A stretch of DNA of 64,000 nt from Pseudomonadota bacterium (GCA_030549795.1 JAUQQO010000044.1:1-64000), one strand, 5' to 3'; positions 37,065 to 46,374 are shown, counted from the stretch's first letter. A program made the numbers and translations. The notes: generated by a model not told the origin, from the letters alone.

Positions 37065-38033
37065 ATGAGCGAGCAGCGATCGTATCTGCCGGTTTCGGGA
37101 ATGGAGCTTCCCCGTTTTGCCGGCATTGCCACCTTTGCGCGCTTGCCCTGGGTGCCGCTCGAGGAGGCCGCGGAGGTTCAGATCGGGATCGTGGGCATAC
37201 CGACTGATGTCGGCACCACCAACCGCCCCGGTGCCCGGCACGGACCGCGGCAGATCCGCGATGCCTCGACGCAGATCCGCCTCATCAATCAGGCGACCGG
37301 CGTCGCACCGTTCCACCTCGTGCGCTGCGCCGATCTCGGCGACAGTCCGGTTAATCCGGCCGATACCATCGATTGTCTTGCCCGCATCGAGACATTTCTC
37401 AAAGGCGTAGTCGATCGCGGTATCGTGCCGATGTGTCTTGGGGGCGATCATCTCGTCTCGCTTCCGATTTTGCGGGCTCTCGCGCGCGATCGCCCGCTCG
37501 GCATGATCCACTTCGACGCGCACACGGATTTTTACGAGAGCTATTTCGGCGGATTCCGCTACACGCACGGGACGCCATTCCGGCGGGCCGCCGAGGAAGG
37601 GCTCCTCGATCTAAAAAGAGTGGTGCAGATCGGTATCCGGGGCTCGACCTACGACGGCGAGGACGTCGCTTGGGCGCGTTCCCGGGGAGTGCGCATCGTC
37701 ACCATCGAGGAATTCTCCGAACGAGGGCCCGATGCGGTGATGAGCGAAGCGCGGGCTATCTTGGGCGATGGCCCGGTCTATGTGAGCTTCGACATCGACG
37801 CGCTCGATCCGGCCTTTGCACCCGGCACCGGCACTCCGGAGATCGGTGGGCTCACCACGCGCGAGGCGGTGCGCATGATCCGTGCCCTCGACGGGCTCGA
37901 TCTCGTGGGGGCCGATCTGGTCGAGGTGTCTCCACCTTTGGATCCGAGCAGTCTTACTGCCTGGACGGCGGTCAATCTCGTCTTCGAGTTGCTGTGCGTT
38001 CTGGCCCGCGCTGTTGCGCGCCGTGCGCGATGA
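37065..38033 (+). CDS. Agmatinase-family ureohydrolase
   Basis: Mn-dependent hydrolase releasing urea from a guanidino compound. ATG 37065 with CGGAGGA upstream gives 322 residues. Metal-binding motifs are complete: GGDHLVSLPI, HFDAHTDF and SFDIDALDPAFAPGTGTPE. Length and motifs fit agmatinase, guanidinobutyrase or guanidinopropionase; these cannot be told apart by eye. Stands alone; no transporter or amidase is linked on the same strand. Confidence 0.9.
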   Translation: MSEQRSYLPVSGMELPRFAGIATFARLPWVPLEEAAEVQIGIVGIPTDVGTTNRPGARHGPRQIRDASTQIRLINQATGVAPFHLVRCADLGDSPVNPADTIDCLARIETFLKGVVDRGIVPMCLGGDHLVSLPILRALARDRPLGMIHFDAHTDFYESYFGGFRYTHGTPFRRAAEEGLLDLKRVVQIGIRGSTYDGEDVAWARSRGVRIVTIEEFSERGPDAVMSEARAILGDGPVYVSFDIDALDPAFAPGTGTPEIGGLTTREAVRMIRALDGLDLVGADLVEVSPPLDPSSLTAWTAVNLVFELLCVLARAVARRAR

Positions 38034-38343
38034 CGCTTGCGGTTTGACGGCGTTCTTAGGTGCGACTTTTCGGGCTTTGCGCGCGCTCGAGGTGCTCGAG
38101 AAGGAACAAGCGGCGATCGTGCGTGGCCGCATCGTGCGTGGCCGCCGAGTGAGAGGCGTGCTTTCACTGCGCGCGGCCCCCGACCAGCACTCGGTGCGGC
38201 GCACACGATCGTCATGAGGATCGGTCGTGCTCGCCTCGGCTGATGGGGTGCTCGCAGGTTACCGTAGCCAGAAAGCCGCCTTAAAGGAGGGGCGGAGCGG
38301 GGCGAGGGTGCGAGGCCGAGAGCAGGGACGGTTCGCGCTGAGA
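38034..38343. other. Intergenic region between convergent genes
   Basis: About 310 bases with no supported gene. It contains a perfect tandem direct repeat of a 15-base unit at 38116-38145. No clear terminator seen. Confidence 0.5.
38116..38145. repeat. Two perfect tandem copies of a 15-base unit
   Basis: Units 38116-38130 and 38131-38145 are identical (ATCGTGCGTGGCCGC). Two copies only, in a non-coding stretch; not a CRISPR or known element. Confidence 0.8.
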
Positions 38344-38508
38344 TCACCCCCGCCCGAGCCATTCCTCCTCGAGCGCGTGCCATGCCGCCATCGCGACCAC
38401 CACCGCACCGATCACGATGAGCGGCCAAGCGACGATCTTGAAGACGATCAGCCCGATGTAGGTCGCAAAGAGAGCGAGACCCAAAAGCGAGGCGATCTTC
38501 TCGATCAT
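38344..38508 (-). CDS. Small membrane protein of 54 residues
   Basis: ATG 38508 overlaps the amidase stop by one base (TGATG). The sequence is nearly all hydrophobic (LGLALFATYIGLIVFKIV then WPLIVIGAVVVAMAAW) with a charged tail EEEWLGRG, suggesting one long or two short membrane helices. The coupling to the amidase and TRAP genes suggests it belongs to that transporter operon, possibly as an accessory component; function unknown. Confidence 0.7.
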   Translation of the reverse strand: MIEKIASLLGLALFATYIGLIVFKIVAWPLIVIGAVVVAMAAWHALEEEWLGRG

Positions 38509-39839
38509 CAAGTGGTCTCCGGATCGGCGAGGGCGCGCGAAAGCCAGGCGGCGACGCGGAACAGCCGCTCGTCGTCCTCGGGTGCGGCGACGAGCTGCAG
38601 GCCCATGGGCAGACCCGAGGGGCCGGTGAAAAGGGGCAGGGTGAGAGCCGGCGCGCCGATGAGCGTCCACGCCGTACAGAAGGCGGGATCGCCCGTGGTC
38701 GTGAGATCGGGCGCCTCACCCGCCGCTGCGGGGGCGAGCACGGCATCGATCTCGTGCATGAAGTCCACGAACTCGGCGCGCATGCGGGCGCGTGCGGCGA
38801 GGGCCGCTTGATAGTCGACGGCGGACACCCGCTCGCCTTCGCGCACCGCTTCCTTGAAGCCTTCGCTTATCCCTTCGCCGCGCTCGCGCACCAGTCGCGC
38901 GAAGCGCGCGGCGAGTTCCGCCGTCCAGATGGTGCGATGCACGGAAAGCGCGCGGGCGAAAACGGGGGGCGGCTCGAGTTCGACCACGGCATCACCCAAC
39001 GCCTCGCGCAGCTCGCCCATCGCTTCGCGCATGGCCGGTTCGGCGCGTTCGGCCGAGGGGAGCCAAAGGAGTGCCAGCCGGGGCCGAACCGGCAGGCCCT
39101 CTTCGGCGGCGCGCAGCAAGGAAGGCTTGGCCTGGGGCCGGGTGGCGGCATCTTCGGGATCGAAGCCGATCAGCGCTTCGCCCAGCATCGCTGCGTCGGC
39201 GAGATCGCGCGCGAACACGCCGAGCTGGTCGAGCGTGGGCGACTGTTCCAGCACGCCCGTGCGCGGCACGAGGCCATAGCTCGGCTTGTAACCGATGACC
39301 CCGCAGAACGCCGCCGGGCGGATGACCGAACCGTTGGTCTGCGTGCCCACCGCAAGGGGCACCATGCCAGCCGCCACCGCGGCCGCCGAGCCCGAGGAGC
39401 TACCACCCGGCGTCCGCGTCGGATCGTGCGGGTTGCGCGTCGGACCCGGGGTGAAGGCGGCGAACTCGGTGGTGACCGTCTTTCCCAAGATGACGGCTCC
39501 GGCCGCCTTGAGCGCGGAGACGAGCCAGGCGTCTTGGGCCGGGCGGTGCCCGGCGAAGAGGGGCGAGCCGTACTCGGTCGGCAGATCGGCGGTGTCGACG
39601 ATGTCCTTAACACCGACCGGAATGCCGAAGAGCGGGCCGCGCAACCGGCCGGCGCGACGCGCCGCATCGAGCCGGTCCGCCTGCGCGCGCGCAAACTCGC
39701 GATCGAGATGGGCCCAGGCGCGGATGCGGGGCTCATCGGCATCGATGCGCGCAAGACAGGTCTCGACGATCTCGCGCACGCTCACCCGGCCCTCTTCGAG
39801 CGCGCGGCGCAGGTCGCGGGCCGAAGGTTCCTGGCTCAC
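38508..39839 (-). CDS. Amidase signature family hydrolase
   Basis: 443 residues with the full Ser-cisSer-Lys triad: Lys78 in GVKDIVDT, the cis-Ser in TPGGSSSGSAAA (about 143-154) and the nucleophile Ser171 in GTQTNGSVIRPA. It hydrolyses an amide; GatA-like enzymes and many catabolic amidases share these motifs, and there is no GatB or GatC nearby, so a catabolic role is likelier. Three bases separate it from the TRAP permease gene, so it probably acts on a compound imported by that transporter. Confidence 0.92.
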   Translation of the reverse strand: MSQEPSARDLRRALEEGRVSVREIVETCLARIDADEPRIRAWAHLDREFARAQADRLDAARRAGRLRGPLFGIPVGVKDIVDTADLPTEYGSPLFAGHRPAQDAWLVSALKAAGAVILGKTVTTEFAAFTPGPTRNPHDPTRTPGGSSSGSAAAVAAGMVPLAVGTQTNGSVIRPAAFCGVIGYKPSYGLVPRTGVLEQSPTLDQLGVFARDLADAAMLGEALIGFDPEDAATRPQAKPSLLRAAEEGLPVRPRLALLWLPSAERAEPAMREAMGELREALGDAVVELEPPPVFARALSVHRTIWTAELAARFARLVRERGEGISEGFKEAVREGERVSAVDYQAALAARARMRAEFVDFMHEIDAVLAPAAAGEAPDLTTTGDPAFCTAWTLIGAPALTLPLFTGPSGLPMGLQLVAAPEDDERLFRVAAWLSRALADPETT

Positions 39840-39842
39840 GGC

Positions 39843-41171
39843 TCAACGCAGCCCGTAGATGATGTCGGGCAACCAGAGTGCGATGCCCGGGAAGAGGTAC
39901 ACGAGAATCATGGCGATGAAGACCATGGTAAGGAACGGCATGCAACCCGCGAAGATCTGGGTGAGCCGCACCTGCGGCGGCGCGACGCCCTTAAGATAGT
40001 AGGCCGACATGGCCATGGGCGGAGTGAGGAAGGAGGTCTGGAGATTGAGCGCGACCAGCACTCCGAAGAACACGGGGTCGACATTGAAGTGTTTGAGCAA
40101 AGGCAAGAAAATAGGAACGAAGATAATGATGATCTCCGACCACTCGAGCGGCCATCCCAAAAGGAAAATGATGAGCTGGGTAAGGATCAAAAACGTGACC
40201 GCATCGAGATTGAGACCGAGAATGAAATGTTCGATGACCTTCTCGCCACCGAGGTAAGAGAAGACACTCGAGAAGTTCCACGAACCGATGAACAAGAAGC
40301 AGACCATGGCCGAAGTGCGCGCCGTTAAGAACACAGCCTCTTTAAGGCGCGGCCAGTCGAGCGAGCGGTAGGCGGCGGCGAGGAGAAGGGCCCCCAAGGC
40401 GCCGATCGAGGCCGCCTCGGTGGGAGTGGCGAGGCCGAAAAGGATCGCCCCCAACACCGAGAGGATGAGAACCACGAGCGGAACGAAGGAGGTGAGCAGG
40501 CCGAACCACATCGCAGCCCGCGTGACCTTAGCGAATTCGGTTTCGGGCAGCTTGGGAGCGAGCGCCGGATTGAGCGTAGCGCGGCCGATGACATAGATCA
40601 GATACAGCCCAGCTAAAAGGAAGCCGGGCAGCATCGCGGCAGCGTAGAGCTTAACGACCGAGGTGCCGGACGCCGCGGCGTAGACGATGAGCATGATCGA
40701 GGGCGGGATGAGGATCCCGAGCGTACCGCCCGCGGTCACCACGCCTGCCGACAAGCGGGTGTCGTAGCCGGCTTTGAGCATGGCCGGAAAGGCCAAGAGG
40801 CCCATGAGCGTGACGACGGCACCGACGATGCCGGTGGCGGTGGCGAAGAGCGCACAGGTGATGAGCGTCGCCACCGCGAGCGAACCGGGCACCCGCCGCA
40901 TCGCGAGCTGGATGCTGAAGAATAGACGATCGAGAATATTGGCGCGCTCGACCACATAGCCCATGAAGAGGAAGAGCGGCACAGCGACGAGTACGTCATT
41001 CGCCATGATGTCGTAGGTGTTCTGCACGAGAAGGCTGAACACCCGCGGGCCCATAGCGTAGAGGCCAAAGAAGACGGCAAGTGCGAGAAGCGTGAACGCG
41101 ATCGGGAAGCCCAAGAAGATCGCGACGATGAACAAGACCATCTGCAAGATGGCCATTTGCGGATCGGTCAT
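39843..41171 (-). CDS. dctM: TRAP transporter large permease subunit
   Basis: 442-residue integral membrane protein with about 12 hydrophobic segments and DctM blocks such as GIPPSIM-type GILIPPSIMLIVYAAASGTSV and SFLTPPMAMSAYYLKG. It is the ion-coupled pore of the TRAP transporter. Its ATG overlaps the dctQ stop by four bases. With dctP (41858) and dctQ it forms one complete TRAP system. Confidence 0.93.
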   Translation of the reverse strand: MTDPQMAILQMVLFIVAIFLGFPIAFTLLALAVFFGLYAMGPRVFSLLVQNTYDIMANDVLVAVPLFLFMGYVVERANILDRLFFSIQLAMRRVPGSLAVATLITCALFATATGIVGAVVTLMGLLAFPAMLKAGYDTRLSAGVVTAGGTLGILIPPSIMLIVYAAASGTSVVKLYAAAMLPGFLLAGLYLIYVIGRATLNPALAPKLPETEFAKVTRAAMWFGLLTSFVPLVVLILSVLGAILFGLATPTEAASIGALGALLLAAAYRSLDWPRLKEAVFLTARTSAMVCFLFIGSWNFSSVFSYLGGEKVIEHFILGLNLDAVTFLILTQLIIFLLGWPLEWSEIIIIFVPIFLPLLKHFNVDPVFFGVLVALNLQTSFLTPPMAMSAYYLKGVAPPQVRLTQIFAGCMPFLTMVFIAMILVYLFPGIALWLPDIIYGLR

Positions 41172-41758
41172 CGCGCGACCTCCCCGCGGGCGCGCATCGC
41201 CTCTTGTTCATGCAAGATGGCGGTTTCGAGTTCCTCGACATCGTGCAGACGCAGGGGCCATTTGCCGTCGCGCAGGCAGAGGAGGCAACGGCAGATCTCG
41301 GCCAGGCCTTGGACCACGAGCAGCGCTCCTGCGATCGGGATCAGCGTTTTCATAGGATAGATCGGCACACCGGCCGGACTGTAGATGCTAACTTCCCACT
41401 GCTGCCAGGACCGCAGCGCAAAGTTCCAGCCCGAATAGACGAGAGCAAGCGAACCCGGGAGCAAAAAAGCAAGATAGAGAAGGAGGTCAATTGCCGCCTG
41501 TACCCGCGGCGGCCAAAGGCGATAGAGAAAGTCAGCGCGCACGTGACCGTTGCGCGACAAGGTGTATGCGCCTGCCATGAGGAACAAGGCGCCGTACATC
41601 ATGTAGCTCATATCGAACGCCCACGTCGTCGGTGAGCGCAGAATATAGCGCACGAAAACTTCGTAGCCTGTGCCGAACGTCAAGATCAGAATCGTCCAGG
41701 CGAAGCTGTGGCCGATCCAAAGGTTCAGCTTGTCGATCGTGCGGATAAAACGTACCAC
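41168..41758 (-). CDS. dctQ: TRAP transporter small permease subunit
   Basis: Four-helix DctQ protein, 196 residues from GTG 41758, which follows an AAGAGAG ribosome-binding site; an in-frame start at 41797 would add 13 residues. Motifs GTGYEVFVRYIL, NGHVRADFLY and the C-terminal hydrophobic helix are typical. The last 35 residues are charged and cytoplasmic. Confidence 0.85.
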   Translation of the reverse strand: MVRFIRTIDKLNLWIGHSFAWTILILTFGTGYEVFVRYILRSPTTWAFDMSYMMYGALFLMAGAYTLSRNGHVRADFLYRLWPPRVQAAIDLLLYLAFLLPGSLALVYSGWNFALRSWQQWEVSIYSPAGVPIYPMKTLIPIAGALLVVQGLAEICRCLLCLRDGKWPLRLHDVEELETAILHEQEAMRARGEVAR

Positions 41759-41804
41759 GGACGCGCTCTCTTGGTTTGCGCAGATCGCACCGAGCACAGC
41801 ACAA

Positions 41805-41830
41805 GACGGGGCGGTCGAAACCGCCCCGTC
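41805..41830 (-). terminator. Strong stem-loop between dctP and dctQ
   Basis: A perfect 11-bp GC-rich stem with a 4-base loop, 28 bases after the dctP stop and 46 bases before the dctQ start. It has only a weak T-tract (TTGT), so it may act as partial terminator or mRNA-stability element that lets the binding protein be made in excess. Confidence 0.6.
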
Positions 41831-41857
41831 CCTGCTTTGATCCTTTATGCACCCACC

Positions 41858-43012
41858 TTAGAGGTTGAGTTTGCCGAAGTGATGTTCGTAGGCGAGCCGC
41901 TGGTCAGCAGCGTTGAAGAGTTCGTAGGCGACGACGCGCTTGACCCATGCTTTTTGGCTGTCAACGACCTTCTTAAAGAAGGGATCCTTGAGAAGGTCAC
42001 CGAGCACTTCGTCCCACGCCTTAAGCTGCGCATCGAGAATGTCTTGTGGCGTGCGCGAGACCTTAACGCCGTGCTTTTCCTGCAGCTCGAAGAAATCCTT
42101 GGAGTATTGATCGAGCGCGGTCGCAGTGTTAGCAGTGCTCGCTGCTTCCGCGGCATACTCCAAGATCGCCTTGTGTTCAGCAGGCAGGGAGTCGAACTTT
42201 GTTTTGTTGAAGATGATTTCGAAGTACTCGGTCGCCTGATGGTAGCTGCCCATCACGTAGTGCTTGGCGACGTCATGAGCGCCGAAGCGCTTGTCCGATG
42301 TCGGATTGTTGAACTCGAAGGCGTCGATCACGCCGCGTTCCATGGCCGGCAGGATCTCGCCGCCCGGCAGCTGCGCCACGGAAAGCCCCATCTTCTGGAA
42401 GAGATCGGCGGCAAGACCCACGGTGCGATACTTGAGCCCTTTAAGGTCGGCGAGGCTGCGGATGGGTTTCTTGAACCAGCCGAGCGGCTGCGTGGGCATC
42501 GGCGTGCTGAAAAAGCCGACAACGTTGAGCTTCAAAATGTCGTGGATGAGCTCATTGTAGAGCTCTTTACCACCGCCTTTGTGGATCCACGCCAGACCCT
42601 GAGTCGCATTCCAACCGAAGTAAGGGCCAGTTCCGAAGAGCGATGCTGCCTTGTGTTTGCCGTACCAGTAAACAGTCACGTGATGGCCGGCATCGAGAAC
42701 ACCCTCGTGCACGGCGTCCATGATCGAGAACGGTCTGACAACGGCGCCGGCAAGCAAATATTCGATTCGGAGGCGATTGCCGGCCATCTTGTTGACGCGG
42801 TCGACGTATTCCATCGCCATGTCGTTGAAGATGTCGGTCGCCGCCCAGGCACCCTGCATCTTGAGCACCACGGTCTGGGCGCGGCTCACATTCGGCATGG
42901 CGATGGTCGCAGCGCCGCCGGCGGCGAGGGCTGTGGTCGCCTTGAGGAATCGACGCCGGGTCTTGCAGCCGTCGGCGTCGCGCTCTTGGACGACGACGCG
43001 GGTCTGGGTCAT
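41858..43012 (-). CDS. dctP: TRAP transporter solute-binding protein, mannitol/chloroaromatic subtype
   Basis: ATG 43012 follows a strong GGAGGGGAGGTGGAG ribosome-binding site and gives 384 residues. A twin-arginine signal (RRRFLKATTALA) is followed by DctP blocks: LADLKGLKYRTVG with the ligand-binding Arg, GGEILPAMERGVIDAFEFNNP. YFGWNATQGLAWIHKGGGKE is typical of the mannitol/chloroaromatic subgroup, whose real ligands are mostly organic acids. First gene of the TRAP-amidase operon. Confidence 0.93.
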   Translation of the reverse strand: MTQTRVVVQERDADGCKTRRRFLKATTALAAGGAATIAMPNVSRAQTVVLKMQGAWAATDIFNDMAMEYVDRVNKMAGNRLRIEYLLAGAVVRPFSIMDAVHEGVLDAGHHVTVYWYGKHKAASLFGTGPYFGWNATQGLAWIHKGGGKELYNELIHDILKLNVVGFFSTPMPTQPLGWFKKPIRSLADLKGLKYRTVGLAADLFQKMGLSVAQLPGGEILPAMERGVIDAFEFNNPTSDKRFGAHDVAKHYVMGSYHQATEYFEIIFNKTKFDSLPAEHKAILEYAAEAASTANTATALDQYSKDFFELQEKHGVKVSRTPQDILDAQLKAWDEVLGDLLKDPFFKKVVDSQKAWVKRVVAYELFNAADQRLAYEHHFGKLNL

Positions 43013-43120
43013 CTCCACCTCCCCTCCTGGTGTTGACCTTGGCCGGGAACTTGAATGAGCATGGCGCAAATGTCTACACCGAACGCGTCGAGGCCGAGAT
43101 CGGGGGGCGGGAGGAGCGCG

Positions 43121-43876
43121 TTGCAGTTGAAGGGTAAGGTGGCACTGGTGACCGGCGCGGGCGCCGGGGTGGGGCGCGGCATCGCCCAGGCGCTCGCCGA
43201 GGCGGGGGCGGCGGTGCTCGTCACCGACGTCGATCGCGCCGCTGCCGAACGGGTGGCCGCGGAGCTCCGCGATCGAGGCGCGCGGGCAGTGGCTTTCCGC
43301 TTCGACGTGCGCGATCCCCAAGAGGCCGAGGCGGCCTGCGCAGCAGCAGTCAACGAGCTGGGCGGGCTCGACATCGCGGTTGCCAACGCCGGCTCGACCG
43401 CGCGCATGCCCTTTCTCGAAACGTCGCTCACGTTTTTCGAAGAGATCATAAAACTCAATCTCACCGGCACCTTCATTACGTGCCAGGCCGCGGCCAGGAA
43501 CATGATCGCGCGCGGCGTGCCGGGCCGTATCATCACCATAAGTTCGAATTCCGGCCGCTTCGGTGGACGTGGCCGAGCCGCCTACAGCGCCTCCAAAGCC
43601 GGCATCATCGCGCTTACCCAAACCATGGCGATCGAGCTCGCGCCGTTTGGAATCCTCGTCAACTGCGTGGCACCGGGGCCGATCCGCACCGAGAAGGTGA
43701 CAAGCGAGCGCCCGAGCGAAGCCTTCACCTGCCGCATGGCCTTGCCGCGCTTCGGCGAGCCGATCGAGGTCGGCCGCGCGGTGGTCTTTTTAGCCTCCGA
43801 TGCCTGCAGCTTTACGACCGGGCACACGCTTGGCGTCGACGGTGGTCTTACCGTTACCGGCATTATGGAGGGGTGA
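43121..43876 (+). CDS. Short-chain dehydrogenase/reductase
   Basis: NAD(P)-dependent SDR. I choose the TTG at 43121, which has a GGAGG site 7 bases upstream and gives 251 residues, the usual SDR length; ATGs at 43055 and 43070 add an unconserved head. Cofactor loop TGAGAGVGRG, NAG motif (VANAGS), catalytic Ser in ISSNSGR and YSASK with Tyr/Lys. The substrate is unknown. Divergent from the TRAP binding-protein gene, so the two probably share a promoter region and perhaps a substrate; archease follows after four bases. Confidence 0.85.
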   Translation: MQLKGKVALVTGAGAGVGRGIAQALAEAGAAVLVTDVDRAAAERVAAELRDRGARAVAFRFDVRDPQEAEAACAAAVNELGGLDIAVANAGSTARMPFLETSLTFFEEIIKLNLTGTFITCQAAARNMIARGVPGRIITISSNSGRFGGRGRAAYSASKAGIIALTQTMAIELAPFGILVNCVAPGPIRTEKVTSERPSEAFTCRMALPRFGEPIEVGRAVVFLASDACSFTTGHTLGVDGGLTVTGIMEG

Positions 43877-43880
43877 GCGG

Positions 43881-44300
43881 GTGAGCGGGCGCTTCGAACA
43901 CTTCGTCCACGGCGCCGACATCGGCATCCGCGGCATCGGACCCACCCTCGAGGAGGCGTTCGCGCAAACGGCGCGAGCCCTCACCGCCGTCATGGTCGAT
44001 CCCGAGCAGGTCGCACCGCGCGAGCCGGTAACGATCGCGGTGAGCGCTCCGGATGAGGAGACCTTGCTCGTCGATTGGCTCAACGCTCTTTTGTTCGAGA
44101 CCGCGACGCGCCACATGCTGTTCAGCCGCTTCGCGGTGCGGATCGCGGGCAATCGTCTCGAGGCCACAGCGTGGGGCGAGCCGATCGACCCGCTCCGTCA
44201 CCAGCCGGCGGTAGAAGTCAAGGGCGCCACGATGACCGAGCTCGCCGTCCGCAGGCAGCCGGACGGTACGTGGCTTGCGCAGTGCGTGGTGGACGTCTGA
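43881..44300 (+). CDS. Archease (RtcB-activating protein)
   Basis: GTG at 43881 gives 139 residues with the archease hallmarks: HGADIGIRGIGPTLEEAF (metal-binding Asp), LLVDWLNALLFE and the C-terminal AVEVKGATMTEL. In other organisms archease helps RtcB load GMP and use it several times. Located directly upstream of rtcB (52 bases) and behind the SDR gene (four bases). Confidence 0.92.
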   Translation: MSGRFEHFVHGADIGIRGIGPTLEEAFAQTARALTAVMVDPEQVAPREPVTIAVSAPDEETLLVDWLNALLFETATRHMLFSRFAVRIAGNRLEATAWGEPIDPLRHQPAVEVKGATMTELAVRRQPDGTWLAQCVVDV

Positions 44301-44352
44301 CGCCAGGGGGTTCGAAGCGGGTTCGGCATCGTCCTTTAAAGGGGGGACGGGA

Positions 44353-45783
44353 GTGGATACGTCGCGGCTGGTACGGGTCGATGAAGCGACGTGGCGGCTC
44401 GAGCCCGAGGGCGCCATGCGCGTTCCCGCCATCATCTACGGCACCGAGGACCTGGTGCGCGCCATGGACGACAAGGTCCTCGAGCAGATCCGCAACGTCG
44501 CGTGTCTTCCGGGCATCGTCAAAGCCGCCTACGCGCTGCCCGATGCCCATTGGGGCTATGGTTTTCCGATCGGTGGCGTAGCCGCCTTCGATGCCGAGGC
44601 GGGCGGCGTGGTCTCGGCGGGCGGCGTCGGCTTCGACATCTCCTGTGGCGTGCGCACGATCACAACCGGCCTCGAGCGCGCGGAAGTTGAACCAGTGGTC
44701 GAGAAACTCGCCGATGCGCTCTACGCTGCCGTGCCGGTGGGGCTCGGCCGCACGGGGCAGATCCGGCTGAGCGACGCCGAGCTCGATGCCATGCTCGAGG
44801 GCGGCGCGCGCTGGGCGGTGGCGATGGGATGGGGCGATCCGGCGGACCTCGAGCGGATCGAAGAGAAGGGGCGCATGGCAGGAGCCGATCCGGGCGCGGT
44901 CTCCAAAAAGGCCAAGGAGCGCCAGCGGGCCGAGATGGGCACGCTCGGCTCGGGCAACCACTATCTCGAGATCCAGGTCGTCGACCGCATCCTCGACCCT
45001 AAGGCGGCTGCCGTCTACGGTCTTGTGAAGGACCAGGTGGTGATCACCATCCACTGCGGCTCGCGCGGCCTCGGCCATCAAATCGGCACCGAGTTCTTGC
45101 GCGAGATGGCACTCGCCGCCCCGCGTTTTGGCATCGTGTTACCCGATCGCGAACTCGCCTGCGCACCGTTGCGTTCCGAGCTCGGCCAACGCTATCTCGG
45201 AGCCATGCGGGCTGCGATCAATTGCGCGCTCGCCAATCGCGAAATCATCGACCATCTCGCGCGCGGGGTGCTGCGCCGATTGTTCCCACGTGCCAAGATG
45301 GCGCTTCTGTTCGACGTGTCGCACAATACCTGCAAGCTCGAGCGGCACCGCATCGACGGCGAGGAGAAAGAGCTCTTCGTCCACCGCAAAGGCGCCACGC
45401 GCGCCTTCGGACCCGGTCACCCGGACGTTCCCGAACCCTTGCGCAGCGTGGGCCAGCCGGTGCTGATCGGCGGCAGCATGGGGACGGGCTCTTGGGTGCT
45501 CGCCGGTGCCGCGACGAGCGAAGACAAGAGCTTCGCTTCCGCCGTCCACGGCGCGGGGCGGGCGATGAGCCGGCACGAGGCGACCCGGCAGTATCGCGGC
45601 GACCAGATCGTCGCCGAACTTCGGGAGCGGGGCGTGATCGTACGCGCCCCCTCGATGCGCGGAGTCGCCGAGGAGGCTCCGGCCGCTTACAAGGACGTCG
45701 ATGCGGTCGTGCTCGCGGCCGAGCGAGCCGGGCTCGCACGGAGAGTGGCCTACTTGCGGCCGATCGTGTGCATTAAGGGTTGA
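44353..45783 (+). CDS. rtcB: RNA-splicing ligase RtcB
   Basis: Joins RNA 2',3'-cyclic phosphate or 3'-phosphate ends to 5'-OH ends using GTP and Mn. GTG 44353, with a GGGACGGGA ribosome-binding site, gives 476 residues. The metal-binding DAHWGYGFPIGGVAA, GVGFDISCGVR and GSGNHYLEIQ are all present, and the guanylated His399 lies in HGAGRAMSR. Follows archease and precedes the HPF-cold-shock fusion gene; the three form a stress-type RNA-maintenance set. Confidence 0.96.
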   Translation: MDTSRLVRVDEATWRLEPEGAMRVPAIIYGTEDLVRAMDDKVLEQIRNVACLPGIVKAAYALPDAHWGYGFPIGGVAAFDAEAGGVVSAGGVGFDISCGVRTITTGLERAEVEPVVEKLADALYAAVPVGLGRTGQIRLSDAELDAMLEGGARWAVAMGWGDPADLERIEEKGRMAGADPGAVSKKAKERQRAEMGTLGSGNHYLEIQVVDRILDPKAAAVYGLVKDQVVITIHCGSRGLGHQIGTEFLREMALAAPRFGIVLPDRELACAPLRSELGQRYLGAMRAAINCALANREIIDHLARGVLRRLFPRAKMALLFDVSHNTCKLERHRIDGEEKELFVHRKGATRAFGPGHPDVPEPLRSVGQPVLIGGSMGTGSWVLAGAATSEDKSFASAVHGAGRAMSRHEATRQYRGDQIVAELRERGVIVRAPSMRGVAEEAPAAYKDVDAVVLAAERAGLARRVAYLRPIVCIKG

Positions 45784-45807
45784 TCGACAACGCCAGCAGG
45801 GGCGGAC

Positions 45808-46374
45808 ATGCAACAAGAGCCGGAAATCACCTTCAAAGATGTCCCGCATTCGGATGCTGTGGAAGCGCGCGTGCGCGAATATATCGCGGATCTCGAGCGG
45901 TACTGCGATCGTATTATCGCCTGCCGTGTCGTCCTCACCAAGCAAAACGCAGGTCACCACAAGGGAAACCTCTATCAGTGCCGCATCGTCATACTCGTGC
46001 CGGGTAGCGAAATCGCGGTAAATCGCGCTAATCCCAATAGCCATGCCCATGAAGACATTTATGTCGCGATCCGCGATGCCTTCGATGCCGCGCGTCGCCA
46101 ACTCCAAGACTATGTTCGCAAGATACGCGGCCAAGTGAAGGCGCACGAGCCGCCGCCTCACGGCCGCGTGAAAAGCCTGTTCCCCGACCACGGCTTCATC
46201 GTCACGCCCGACGGCCAAGAGGTCTATTTCCATCGCAATGCGGTCGTGAACCACGGCTTCGACAAGCTCCAAGTCGGTGACGAAGTCCGCTTCGTCATGG
46301 TCGAAGGCGAGAGTGCAGCCGGACCTCAGGCGACCACGGTTCACCCGGTGGGCAAGCACCACATCGTCGGCTGA
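45808..46374 (+). CDS. HPF/RaiA ribosome-hibernation domain fused to a cold-shock domain
   Basis: 188 residues. Residues 1-105 are an HPF/RaiA-like fold (ITFKDVPHSDAVEARVREYI, then a basic helix region); residues 118-186 are a cold-shock domain with RNP motifs HGFIV and VYFHRNAV and the ending LQVGDEVRFVMVEGES. HPF proteins bind the ribosome A and P sites in stress or stationary phase; the cold-shock domain adds RNA binding. 24 bases after rtcB, so probably co-transcribed. Confidence 0.9.
   Translation: MQQEPEITFKDVPHSDAVEARVREYIADLERYCDRIIACRVVLTKQNAGHHKGNLYQCRIVILVPGSEIAVNRANPNSHAHEDIYVAIRDAFDAARRQLQDYVRKIRGQVKAHEPPPHGRVKSLFPDHGFIVTPDGQEVYFHRNAVVNHGFDKLQVGDEVRFVMVEGESAAGPQATTVHPVGKHHIVG

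Noticed and set aside
38754-40328. 524-residue plus-strand frame across amidase and dctM
   Set aside because: Shadow of the minus-strand amidase and TRAP permease, which carry full motifs.
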